This document shows positions 54,666 to 64,000 of a DNA stretch of 64,000 bases, piece after piece. Every line of letters begins with the position of its first letter. Within the stretch, counting starts at the first letter, position 1. Position numbers and translations under genes: made by a program. Under the pieces are notes generated by a model that worked only from the letters and a program-made list of their open reading frames with translations, ran no database searches and had not been told where the DNA came from. Origin of the DNA: Peribolospora baueri (taxonomy: Eukaryota; Basidiomycota; Peribolosporomycetes; Peribolosporales; Peribolosporaceae); NCBI GenBank assembly GCA_029717555.1, contig JAMDHS010000007.1, positions 310,001 to 374,000 on the forward strand. Reading direction: 5' to 3'.

Positions 54666-55583
54666 TTAGGAAGTGTAATAGCCACGCTGGGTGAGCATCC
54701 AGGTGAGGGAGGTAGCTGAAAGGAAGCGGAGGTGAGCAGAAGAAGGCGACGAAGGGTAAGCGAGGCGTCCAGCACGCTTCCATAGAGATCGTCGTTGATC
54801 TTGACGGTCACTCACTTGCAACGATCAAAGGGCTTATTAAGCCTGGCGTGCGCACGCTCGCCGTGCCGAAAAAGAACGCCTCGGAGAGGAAGTGAGCGAG
54901 TGCAATGACGTACGTCCAGATGGCAATGTCGTAGATGCTGGAATGGGGGCAGAGATGGAGAGAGCAAAAAAAAGCGAAGGAGGAGAGTGTAAGAGAGAGC
55001 TTGTCTGCTCGGCGGAACCGCAATGCGTTTGGTCTGATCAAACCGGTCAAACATTCTCGGTTTTCGGGACGTCCATCCGAATACTCACGCCGCGTCCTGG
55101 ATACGATAAGCAGCGTAGAAGCGTACGACGGCCGAGGTGAAAGTCCACACGCCGAAAGTGCGCGACGTGAGCGGGGTGACTAGAGCATCAAGTGGGGTGT
55201 CGACGGAGGTGAGCGGAATAGAGGACTAGCAAGCAAGCACCGTGAGTCTGACATGAGCGTCTTGCCCACTCACTTCCATACCCCGGCGACCCTCCCTTCC
55301 GGACCTCTTTCTCGCTGCCAGTGTGAGCAGCAGCGCGAGCGTACACCTTTCTGCTGAATGTGTCACTGAGGAAGTTTTGGAGACTGTTGAGCGCTGCAAT
55401 GGAGGAGATTAAAAGCATCCATTTGGGAAGAAGCCCCGGGTGCGCGGGGAGGTCTGTGTTTGGGTGGATCAATGGGTGGGAAAAGTGGGCGGATATGAGA
55501 GCGTGGTCCCATCGACCAAAGTATCGAAGGAGTCATCCCCTGAGCACGAGCGACACGAACGTACAGCTCATGAGCACGTCCAT
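54666..55583 (-). CDS. ERG28: Ergosterol biosynthesis scaffold Erg28
   Basis: ER membrane scaffold that tethers the C4-demethylation enzymes (Erg25, Erg26, Erg27) in sterol synthesis. Exon 1 (ATG 55583) encodes MDVLMS plus one base before a GTACGT donor. The CACAG acceptor near 55453 gives YLPAHPGLLPKWMLLISS, the family N-terminus. It goes on NSLQNFLSDTFSRKVY, TSRTFGVWTFTSAVVRFYAA (after a GTGAGT donor within GYG), IYDIAIWTYVIALAHFLSE and ATTSLTWMLTQRGYYTS, ending with TAA at 54668-54666. The length of about 150 residues and four hydrophobic helices match Erg28. The loop between RKVY and TSRTFG is about 20 residues longer than in yeast. The joined N-terminus avoids an in-frame TGA that blocks a continuous start. 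Confidence 0.88.
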
Positions 55584-57414
55584 TGTCCTTTACCGCTTTC
55601 GGGGCGGGGGCTGAGACCGGAAAATGGGTGATCTGGAAAGAAGTGGAGCGAGGCGAGGTGATCAGGGCGAGGGACGACGAGAAGGACGGGAGCATCTGAT
55701 GGCGCTCAGCCGGCCGCATCGGTGTGCTCAAACTGATTGTAATTAATTTACACGCTCGACGCGTCGCGCGCAGGCGCTGGCGCTGGCCGGTTCGCCACGC
55801 CCGGTTGATCATCTCGTCTGCACAACGACGCCACGTCGGCAACACGTCGTCAGTTCCCTCTTCCGCTCTCTCTTCCGAACCTCACTTTTTTCCTCCCATA
55901 CTCCCAATAGATGCCACCAAGGTGTGTCGGTGCGGATAAAATGTCGTTATTTGCTGCCAGAGGCGACACGAGCCGATGCAGACAGGCTCTGCACCAGGTA
56001 GATAGATGCGCCGGCGAAGTCCGCATTAGCGGCAGTCCGCGCGTCCTCCAGTGCTTGTTTCTGCCTCTTGTCCGTCCGTCCACGTCTGCTCCTCGTCTTC
56101 TTGTTTCCCATTTCTCGTCTCTTTTTGTCTCTGTTGCCCCGCTGGGCCCCGTTGACGGCTCAAGGGGCGCAAAGAGAACTAGAAGGTCGTGTCAGGCCGT
56201 CCACTCCCCTCATCTCCATGCCGGCTTAGCAACCTTCCTTCCGCAAGCCGAGCTCGGCCTCGCAGGGGTACATAGACGCAAGGATCTATTCATGGATCCA
56301 ACCCCGAGCGGAATCGTTTCATTCGTTCCGTTGCGACGATACATATGCGCGCGGGACGATAAGCGCTCGGGCACATCTGCCCTCGTTCGTTCCATCTTTC
56401 GTTCGTCCTTTCGTTCTTCGGCGCTTTGATGACCTTCCTGGACAGCAGACGTAACGGGGAGACACACTGACGTATGTTTCTGCAGGAAGCGACTTGAATA
56501 CACGGCCCATCTCTGCTTCTGTACCGTCGCATGTAACTCGGAAGCAAAGCCGGTTGAGTGCTGACACCTGGCGCGCCTCCTCTCAGTCGGAAGACAGTTC
56601 TGTGCTGGTCGAGATGTGTCGAATGGGGCGCATATCTAGGCATAAGAAACGGAGTACACGGTGGCTCACACGCTTTTTTCTCGCCAAATTAGGACGCCTA
56701 GAACAGCACCTCGACTACATGGCCATGACAACTCCTTGGGCAGGCGGACGGCCTTGAGAGTGCCGTGCCGACACCTTCGTTGTCTTTGGGACGAACAGGT
56801 CCATCGACATGTCATGGATATGTATTCCGGTGTCTAGTATGTACATGCCAGCTGAGGCACGACGACGGCGTCAACGTCTATGTGCGTGGCCAGAACGAAA
56901 GGAAGGGAAGAGAGAAGGACGTGCAGAAAGAGGGAGAACCGGGAAAAAAAAAAGCGCAAACGAGCAGCGTGACATTCGACTGAGCAGGAAGAAGCAGAGG
57001 CAGTTCCGGGCCAGTCCAGCATGTAATGCAGTCGAATGTTGAGATCAACTGAGCATTGAGCTTGCCGACAACGGACGGCGCTCGCTGCCGCAGACGGGCT
57101 CGTAAGAGCATCGACTGCCCTTGTGCCGAAAGGAACCCACAAGCTGCTCGATGGGGTAAGGCCGAATGAGTCAAATCGTCACGATGCCTGACGCTCCAGG
57201 CCTCCTTATCTGCCGAGCTGGGATTGCCTCTGCTTGCCCCCGCTTTCCCAATCCACTCTCGCTTCGCCCGACGTGTCCCACTCCCCTGCTCTAATCTCTC
57301 TTCCCCTTCCACCCTCCTCGTTCCATCGCGTCGCCTCAACCCGACTCCCCCGCATCCTCACGACCGCCAAAATATCCCAACCACCGGAGTGTTCCCAAAT
57401 CACCTCGCGTCCGC
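55584..57414. other. 1.8-kb spacer with no recognised gene, ERG28 / PRA1
   Basis: The longest unexplained stretch in the right half. Several open frames exist, for example 55911-56429 on +, but none has family motifs, plausible splicing or the codon bias of neighbours. It includes the ERG28 promoter and the PRA1 3' flank. A noncoding RNA gene cannot be excluded. Confidence 0.45.
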
Positions 57415-58566
57415 TCAAACGGTCTCTACGCCGGAATACTCGCTCTCGACTCCCGGTTCAATGAAGCTAGCGTGGCCGAGGACAAGCACGGCGGAGGAGC
57501 CTACGAGCCAGAAGACGTAGGCTACCGGGGAGGAAAGGATGACAAGGGGGATACCTGTGTAGCGGGGAAAAAGAGCGCGTGATAAGGCAAGAATTTGTCA
57601 ACGACGAGGTCGGTGAGACAAATAAAGTAGCACAAAGAAGAGAAACGCTCTTACCGATGATAAAAAGACCGGCGTATAGGCTCTTCTGGGTCACAACGCG
57701 GTCGCCTACTTGCATTGGTTCCGGCGCTGGAGGGAGATGAGCGAGAGTGCGAGGGAATATTTGTTCCGCGTGAGTATGGACGTCCGACATGTCCTTTACC
57801 AACAAGAATGAACAAGTAGGAAAGTTGGCCCGAAGAGTGCGAGCATGATGGAAAACAGGCAAAGGCGAGGCTTACCAAATTTGTTAATGGCGATGAAGCC
57901 GCCGACGAGGAAGAATAGAGCTACAAGGAGGAGGGGGTTGGTCAGCCTGGCAAAGTGGGGGAGGAGATCCGCAACAATATAAAAACGACAAAGAGCTAGT
58001 AAGCACACAGCATGCTGATCAATGCGACGGAACGAAAAGGCGAACGCACAGGCCATAGACGGCGAGGATAGCGATAACGACGGCATAGTTTCCAGAGAAA
58101 TGGCGAGAGTTGTCTGAGAGAAGTGCACGAAGGAAATCGAAAGAAAGATAGGCAGAAACAAAAATGGATTAGCGGTCGATTCAAAACATGCGCAGGGGAT
58201 TTCGAGAACAAGGAACCCTTGGTGCAGGTTGCAATTGCTCGTCTGCACCTAGTGGGATAGGTCATATTGCACTCACAGGTAATGCGCTACATATGATGAC
58301 CGGCAAGAAGGGTACGTGAGAGAGAAACGGAAACACCTGCCCGTCAACGGGTTGTACCAAAAGATTGGACCTGTACCGCATCGCTCGCTCGGTTGACAGA
58401 GGAGGCCAACCCGTCTCACCTGCGTAGCCTCGTTGAGGTCGTTGGGCCTGCTAATCCTATGATGATCGAAGAACTCGTTGAGCGGACGAAGATGGGAGAG
58501 TCGCTGTTCGCGGAACTCCTTGAGGGCCTGGGTGGCGTTGGAGGTGAAGGAAAGGAGTTGGGACAT
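57415..58566 (-). CDS. PRA1-family prenylated Rab acceptor (Yip3-like)
   Basis: Golgi/ER membrane protein that binds prenylated Rab GTPases. Exon 1 starts MSQLLSFTSNATQALKEF and ends RISRPNDLNEATQ at 58420. A 10-nt microexon (58286-58277) adds RIT plus one base, and the next exon starts at 58113, giving the PRA1 signature ITYNSRHFSGNYAVVIAIL. Then come LLTNPLLLVALFFLVGGFIAINKF (two paired hydrophobic helices), APEPMQVGDRVVTQKSLYAG, LFIIGIPLVILSSPVAYVF and GHASFIEPGVESEYSGVE, with the stop at 57417-57415. The length of about 175 residues is typical. A start upstream at 58662 would be possible, but MSQLLSF fits the family better. Confidence 0.9.
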
Positions 58567-58782
58567 GGTCGCAGTGGACAGCGATGAAAGATGACGAGGG
58601 GATGAAAAGAGGCGTGGAAGATGAGGCGGCGCTGAGCACGGCGTTCCAGGAATGGTCGACACGTGGAATCCGAAATAGGGAGAGTGCGCGTCAAGTAGGG
58701 TTGCCGCAGCCGATCAGGAGACAGGGCCCGAAACGGTGGTCGTTGCTGTAGTTGGGACCACACCACCGGTCGAACCACAGTC

Positions 58783-58805
58783 GTGTCTCCTTTGGAAGGA
58801 GACAC
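58783..58805. repeat. Perfect 10-bp hairpin, 3-nt loop
   Basis: GTGTCTCCTT, loop TGG, AAGGAGACAC. About 65-75 bases further on, a looser GTCTCC...GGAGAC pair with an 11-nt spacer repeats the core of the stem (about 58868-58890). Both lie in the PRA1/AspRS divergent region. Confidence 0.7.
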
Positions 58806-59134
58806 CACCATGTTTTCTCTTTTGTGTGGCGCACACTTGTAAGATAATAGGTTACCACCTCCCTTGTCTTTGTAGAGTCTCCTCCCCATGAATGGAGACA
58901 CCATTGTTTGCCCTTGATTCGGTGGCACCAAGACGATGTCCGAATCTCTGGGCGTCACAAAAGGCATCGATACAACGCTCAGTTTTTTTCCGAATGAAGA
59001 CGTCTTAATGTGTAAATCAGTTTTCCACCCCGAAATCAAAGGTGATGAGAAGTGGGAGCAAAGGAGAGTGTTTATAAATGGCCCATGAAGAGGAAATGAC
59101 CTATGCACTACGTATTTGATCGGAACTGTGGCTA

Positions 59135-59162
59135 GTCACGTGAACCTATATAATAACCCTAA
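59135..59162 (+). promoter_or_regulatory. GTCACGTGA + TATATAA + AACCCTAA cluster before the AspRS gene
   Basis: GTCACGTG (59135-59142), TATATAA (about 59148-59154) and AACCCTAA (59155-59162) lie within 28 bases, about 200 bases upstream of the ATG. The E-box/telobox pairing repeats that of the delta-COP/RPN9 promoter. In Candida albicans, Cbf1 and Tbf1 jointly control ribosomal protein genes; the same pairing on a translation gene is suggestive only. Confidence 0.45.
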
Positions 59163-59357
59163 CCGGTCATCCGATCCGTGTCTGCATGCTCGTCACCGTG
59201 ATAATAATGAGTCTTACGGAGTCATCATTTTGTGTTCCACCTCACCACTTCCGTCTCCAACCCGTTTTGCTTCACGGCTTCCATCTCTCTCGCTTCTTCT
59301 CCTAGATACAGATTGGTCTTTTGGACATTTTCTTCAGTCATTCAGAGAACGAGTACC

Positions 59358-62269
59358 ATGGCCGATCAGCAGGTGCCCCAGAACCAGCTGCAGGAGGAGC
59401 CTTCCGCGCAGAAGCAGCAGGATGGAGAGAATGTCATCCTTGGGTGAGCGAGGGCTTTTCGGCACACTACGCCACACTGTCTACTTATGCCTCGTACGTC
59501 TCCTGACCCTCTCTTGACTTGTTCGATCACACCAGCGAGGACGGCAAGCCTCTCTCTGCCAATCAGCTCAAGAAAAGGGAAAAGAAGCTGGAGAAAGAGC
59601 GCAAGAAGGCTGAGACGGCCGCCAGGCTTGAGGCTGAGAAGAAGGCTAGGCAAGCTAGCGAGCCTGTGAGTTGTTAGCATATGGAACCCGTGGTTGAGGC
59701 GGCAGGCACTCTGTTTCTTCACGCGGCCGGAATGAGGCACGCTACAAGACCCCCTATAGAGGGCCGCTGCACGGAAGTTTCGACGCAGCGTCCGAAAGTC
59801 TTTAAATTGAAGTTCTTGCTTATTTATACTGTTGCACTCCCTACCTTCTGCCGTCCACAGGATTTCGCCTCTGACAGGTATGGCAAGCTCGGTTCAAACA
59901 ACCAGCAATCTGCTGCAAGCGGAGAGGCGAAGCCAAAGTTGGTGCGAGTTGAGGAATTAAGCAAGGAGATGGATGGGGTACGCGTGAGGATACGCGCTAG
60001 GGTTCATACTACGAGGGAACAGGGTGAGGATCGAGAAGTGTGATTTGATGAGGGAAGAGCAGCAGGTGGACTTCGCGAAAAGAGACGGGCTTCACCTAGT
60101 GCTGCTTTCCAGAACAATAGAGCTGAGAGAGGTTTATGGTCTCTGAGACCTGAACTGTTAGACAGAGGACTGATTACCCATCATTTATTCTCCCCGCCCG
60201 CAGCCAAGATTGTCTTCCTTACCCTCCGTCAGCAACTCTCAACAGTGCAAGCGCTGGTGGTTGTGACACCCGAAATGGTGTCCAAGCAGATGATCAAGTG
60301 GGTCGGCTCTCTGCCGACAGAGAGTATCATCGACGTGGAGGGCGTTGTACAGGCTGTGAAGACTCCAATCAAAAGTGCTAGTATTAGCGACGCTGAGATC
60401 GCTATCGATAAGGTGTGCTCTCGCACGTTGGTTCACTTTAAAGTTAAGACCGGCGCTCACCCGAGTCGCATCCGGCGCTCTTCTCTTTCTCTTCTCCCTT
60501 CAGATCTTCCTGATCGGTGAAGTCACCCTCGGGTCCCAGCTGCCCTTCGGCGTCGACGAGGCGACGAAGGGCGAGGCTGAGCTCGTCGCGTCTGGAACGG
60601 TACGTGACATGCCTCGTCTTCAACTTATTTGGGGGACAATGAATGCCACATTGCTTGAATATCCCTCAGCTGAAAACTTTCTGGTTTGTTGATCACCCGT
60701 CCTCTTGGATGCTCCCCTACAGCCATCTGTCGAACTTGACACGCGACTAAACAACCGTGTGCTCGACTTGCGAGTGAGTTCACATACCATCGAATATATC
60801 TCAGAGGACGGGCAGATAAGCTGAAGGTCCCTCTCTTCCCTCACGTCCTCCTCTTTTCTGGCTCCCACTCATAGACGCCCACCAACCAAGCAATCTTCCG
60901 CCTTCAGGCGGCGATCGTCAAGCACTTCCGCGACTATCTAGACCAGAAGGGTTTTGTTGAGATCCACTCTCCCAAGCTTCAGGGTGCTGCTTCCGAGTCG
61001 GGTGCCAGCGTGTTCAAGGTCGGGTACTTCAAGGGTGAGTTGGTTATGTTTTTATATTGGTTGGAAAAGAGAGCAACTTCTCACTGAACTTTCGTTTTTC
61101 CATACACTTTGGCGCTTGTTGTGGTGACTCGTAGGCTCGGCTTTCCTCGCTCAGTCCCCGCAGCTTAGCAAGCAGATGGCCATCGCAGCCGACTTTGAGA
61201 AGGTGTACGAGATCGGGCCGGGTGAGCGCGCACTCGTGCTGGCTGAGCGCTCCGACCATCGTTCCCCTGCTGACTGTTTTGCTCGTGTTTGCCTTGTCAA
61301 CTCTACGTCTCACCCTGCCAGTCTTCCGCGCCGAGGACTCAAACACGCACCGCCACATGACCGAGTTCACGGGCCTGGATCTAGAGATGGTCTTCGACCA
61401 AAGTTACACCGAGGTAGTTGACCTCATCGACGGCCTTTTGCGCTACGTTTTTGGGGAGCTCAAGACCAAGTACACGCGCGAGGTTGACCTCGTTAGGAGG
61501 CAGTTTAACGCCGAGCCGTTTGAGATTCCGGAAGGAGATACTATCAGGTTGGCTTACAAGTGAGTGGAGTTGCGGACTTGGAGGTGCGTTTTAGGCACGA
61601 GCGGCAAATACTTATTCATTGTCGTTATCGCGGCGTCACCCAGGCAAGGCATCGAGCTCCTCCGAGCGGACGGCGTCGAGTTGGGGGACATGGACGACTT
61701 GAGGTGAGTGTTCGTGAGGCATGTTGTTAGCCTCCTCGTCAAGGTTTGACGAGCGTCCATGACTGCTTTTCACTCCCCAGCACCGAGAACGAGAAGCGTC
61801 TGGGCCGCCTGGTCAAGGAGAAGTACCATACGGACTACTTCATTCTCGACAAATTCCCCCTTTCCCTTCGCCCCTTCTACACCATGCCTGATTTGGAGGA
61901 TGGCCAGTTGTCCAACTCGTACGACTTCTTCATGCGCGGAGAGGAGATCCTTTCCGGGGCGCAGCGGATTCACGAGCCTGCATTCTTGGAGCAGCGGATG
62001 AAGGAGTTCGGCGTGGACCCCGCTTCTATGAAGCCGTATGTTGACGCTTTCAGACTTGGGGCTCCGCCTCACGCTGGTGGTGGTATCGGTGAGTATCGCG
62101 CGCCATATTATCCACCCAGGTGGATGTTCAGTTCCAGACGCGAAGTGAGATGCTGATCGTCTTGTCGCACCCTTCAGGTCTCGAGCGCGTGCTGATGTTC
62201 TACCTCGGCCTGAAGAACATTCGTCGCGCTTCCTTGTTCCCCCGTGACCCCAAGCGTCTCGAACCTTGA
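59358..62269 (+). CDS. DPS1: Aspartyl-tRNA synthetase, cytoplasmic
   Basis: Class IIb aminoacyl-tRNA synthetase of about 560 residues in a dozen or so exons. The N-terminal extension is Lys/Glu-rich ([18 protein letters not shown]), as in eukaryotic AspRS, where it aids tRNA binding. The OB-fold anticodon domain starts [16 protein letters not shown] and holds [18 protein letters not shown]. The catalytic domain begins [13 protein letters not shown] (motif 1 region) and shows [54 protein letters not shown] (motif 2) and GLDLEMVF. It ends [31 protein letters not shown] (motif 3; given as family region, residues about 525-555). The ATG at 59358 has strong context (ACC ATG G). Nothing appears broken. 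Confidence 0.94.
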
Positions 62270-62835
62270 TGAGTCGAGCTCGGCCCTGCTCTTAGTTACC
62301 TTCCCTTCTTTCATCTACCTTTTGTCTTTACTACGTCCCCTGTTGTTAACCATGCGTTCCGGAGGTAGCACAAAGTTATATACGCGACGCGACCCTCTTC
62401 CCGTTTCCCCTCGGCCTCCTTGTTTGTGCCGCTGTCTCGCAGTCGCAACCATTCCCTCTCAAAATTGTTCTCCGTCCGCCAACCTTCCCTGTCTCGTTCC
62501 CTGTCTCGTGTCTTGCTCCCCTCTTCTCATCGGCAGGCACATGTAGACGCGATGTCACGATCGCAGGCAGTCGAGTCCTTGAAAATCTGGAGGAATCGGA
62601 ATCGACCCTCTTCGATCTCGGAAAGCATCCAGGTGGCGCTGCGGCGATCCGCAGTAAATGGACGACGTTCCCAAGGGAGAAAACGAACGGCTCGTGTGTA
62701 CTCTTCTTTGCCGGTCAAATTCGAAAAGGAAAGGAGCGAGCCGACACTTTTCATCTCGTCCTCCTCCGCCCTATCTTGTTCTCCCATTTATCGACCGGAT
62801 CACGACCAGCGAGGGACGCGAAACGAACCGAACCG
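62270..62835. other. Spacer between AspRS and RRP17 genes
   Basis: About 565 bases: AspRS 3' flank and RRP17 promoter. Open frames here show no family motifs. Confidence 0.45.
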
Positions 62836-63941
62836 ATGGCCGCGACGAGGGACAACGTTTCGCTGCTCACGGCGGGCGACCAGGTCTTCGCGCGCAAGCG
62901 GAAACGGAAGGAGGCGGCGTCGAGGAGGAACGGCAAGGGAAGCGTTACGGAGGAGGTGGTTTTTGATGACACTGCGAGGAGGTGAGCGAGTTGGGGAGAG
63001 AGGGCGCCTAAGCGGAAGGGCCGGACCGTTCGTGAAATGACGTCTTCCCTCTTTCGTTCCATGGATCGCCCTTCGCCTCGTCGTGCGGCGCTGATCCGAC
63101 TCTTCATCGACAGAGAATACCTTACAGGCTTCCACAAACGCAAGCTCGCTCGGAAAGAGGTGGCAAAGAAGCTGGCGTTGGAGAGGGAGAGGCAGGAGCG
63201 GCTGGAGGCGCGGAAGGTGGCTAGAGAGGCAAGAAAGGAACAGGCGGAAGAGAACATGCGGAGGGAGAGGAGGGCTTTGGGGTTGGACGAGGAGGAGGAG
63301 GAAAGGGAGAGTGAGAAGGATGGGGAGGGGAAGGATGGAAGTGGGGAAATTGAAGGTGAGTCCGTGAGCATACAGATTTCCATCGGTGACGTGCGATCTG
63401 ACGCCTCGATGCTCTCCTGCCGGTCTCCCCCATCAATCCTTAATTCATACTCGGAACACCTTCATCTGAAACAGGCCCGGCAGAGGAAGAATACGACACA
63501 GATGAGCACGTCACGACGGTAACGGTGGTGGAAGACTTCATCCCTGGAGTCTTCGACGAGGACCTATCCAGCCCTTCGGGGTCTGGGTGGAAGGCCAAGA
63601 AGAAAGGTGACATGCGAGTCGGGAGTGCGGACGGTGAAGAAGAGGGCGATCTAGCGGATGAAGGGGACGAGGGAGATGAGACGGACGACGCGCCACCAAA
63701 GCGCAAGGTGGCCAAGCTGGGCTCTTCCTCGACCACGCCGCAGGACTCGTCTCGCCGTCGGACCGCATTATCCTCCTCCGCCTCATCAGCAGCGAAGACG
63801 AACAAGCCTTTCCGGTACGAGAGCAAGGCGGCGCGCATGGCTGGGCGGAGGAAGGTCGGGGAGCAGAGGAGGAAGAAGGCGGAAGAGAGAATCTCCGCCT
63901 CGAAGGCGAAGGGAAAGGGCGGGGGGAAGCGGAGGCGGTGA
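62836..63941 (+). CDS. RRP17: Ribosomal RNA-processing protein 17 (Nol12 family)
   Basis: Nucleolar protein, in yeast a 5'-3' exonuclease for 60S pre-rRNA. Exon 1 (ATG 62836, MAATRDNVSLLTAGDQVF) ends VVFDDTARR. Exon 2 begins EYLTGFHKRKLARKEVAKK, the Nol12 hallmark, and runs into an Arg/Lys/Glu-rich coiled coil. Exon 3 (from about 63475) starts PAEEEYDTDEHVTTVTVVEDF, then acidic and Ser-rich stretches, and ends with a basic nucleolar-type tail (AARMAGRRK, GGGKRRR). Phases at both junctions are consistent. The length of about 275 residues is slightly long for the family owing to the low-complexity linker. Confidence 0.88.
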
Positions 63942-64000
63942 GGGCATGGGACGGGAAAAAAGGGATGGCGTGGCGTCCTGGCCGATGTATTCTTTCCTTA

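Larger units (their letters stand above)
58567..59357. other. Divergent promoter region PRA1 / aspartyl-tRNA synthetase
   Basis: About 790 bases. It contains the hairpin pair near 58783-58890 and the E-box plus telobox cluster at 59135-59162. No gene was recognised. Confidence 0.5.

Noticed and set aside
55911-56429. 172-codon open frame in the ERG28/PRA1 spacer
   Set aside because: No conserved motif, no sensible splicing and codon use unlike neighbours. Kept only as part of the unexplained gap.
60036-60156. Possible C/D snoRNA in an AspRS intron (TTGATGA ... CTGA)
   Set aside because: The C box is imperfect, no D'/C' pair or terminal stem was found, and both motifs are short enough to occur by chance.
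62420-63040. 206-codon frame overlapping the RRP17 start
   Set aside because: Out of frame with RRP17 exon 1, composition is random Arg/Ser-rich, and it runs through the intron.

Overview
The window is GC-rich nuclear DNA from a fungus, most likely a basidiomycete. I infer this from dense genes with many short GTGAGT...CAG introns and from the gene set: a delta-8 sphingolipid desaturase, a BAR protein beginning MTSTFGKLRQ, an Lte1-type RasGEF, ERG28 and RPS28. The closest group, possibly Pucciniomycotina or Exobasidiomycetes, cannot be fixed by eye. No rRNA, tRNA, CRISPR array, virus-like element or intact transposon was recognised.

Layout. 1-14.7 kb: tail of an unknown gene (+), a zinc-less MDR oxidoreductase (+), delta-COP (-), proteasome lid subunit RPN9 (+), the nuclease LCL3 (+), a cytochrome b5-fused delta-8 sphingolipid desaturase (-) and RNA polymerase I/III subunit RPAC1 (+). 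15-25 kb: a BAR protein (-) diverging from a 2160-residue Lte1-like RasGEF (+). 25-36.4 kb: an ADCK2/Cqd1-like mitochondrial kinase-like protein (+), a fusion of an AIG2-type gamma-glutamylcyclotransferase with a class V PLP enzyme (+), a mitochondrial PPR protein (-) and FAM32A (+). 36.9-49.6 kb: splicing factor ESS2 (-), RPS28 (+), a secreted Ser-rich protein (-), RAC1 (+) inside repeat-rich spacers, and a DCAF11-like WD40 protein (+). 50-64 kb: mitochondrial bL17 (-) diverging from mitochondrial acyl carrier protein (+), an unknown protein (+), ERG28 (-), a 1.8 kb spacer, PRA1 (-), cytosolic aspartyl-tRNA synthetase (+) and RRP17/NOL12 (+).

Most genes are housekeeping and there is no pathway cluster. 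Membrane and lipid traffic (delta-COP, BAR, PRA1, ERG28, desaturase), RNA work (RPAC1, FAM32A, ESS2, RRP17), translation (RPS28, AspRS, bL17) and mitochondria (LCL3, Cqd1, PPR, ACP) recur. Many genes are divergent pairs with short shared promoters.

The most unusual items are the AIG2-PLP fusion gene (29206-32589), microexons of 10 and 19 nt, two genes whose start codon is split off alone by an intron, and recurrent TCACGTG and AACCCTA motifs in promoters. Gene models were spliced by eye from donor and acceptor sites plus remembered family conservation, so exon edges inside genes carry some uncertainty.
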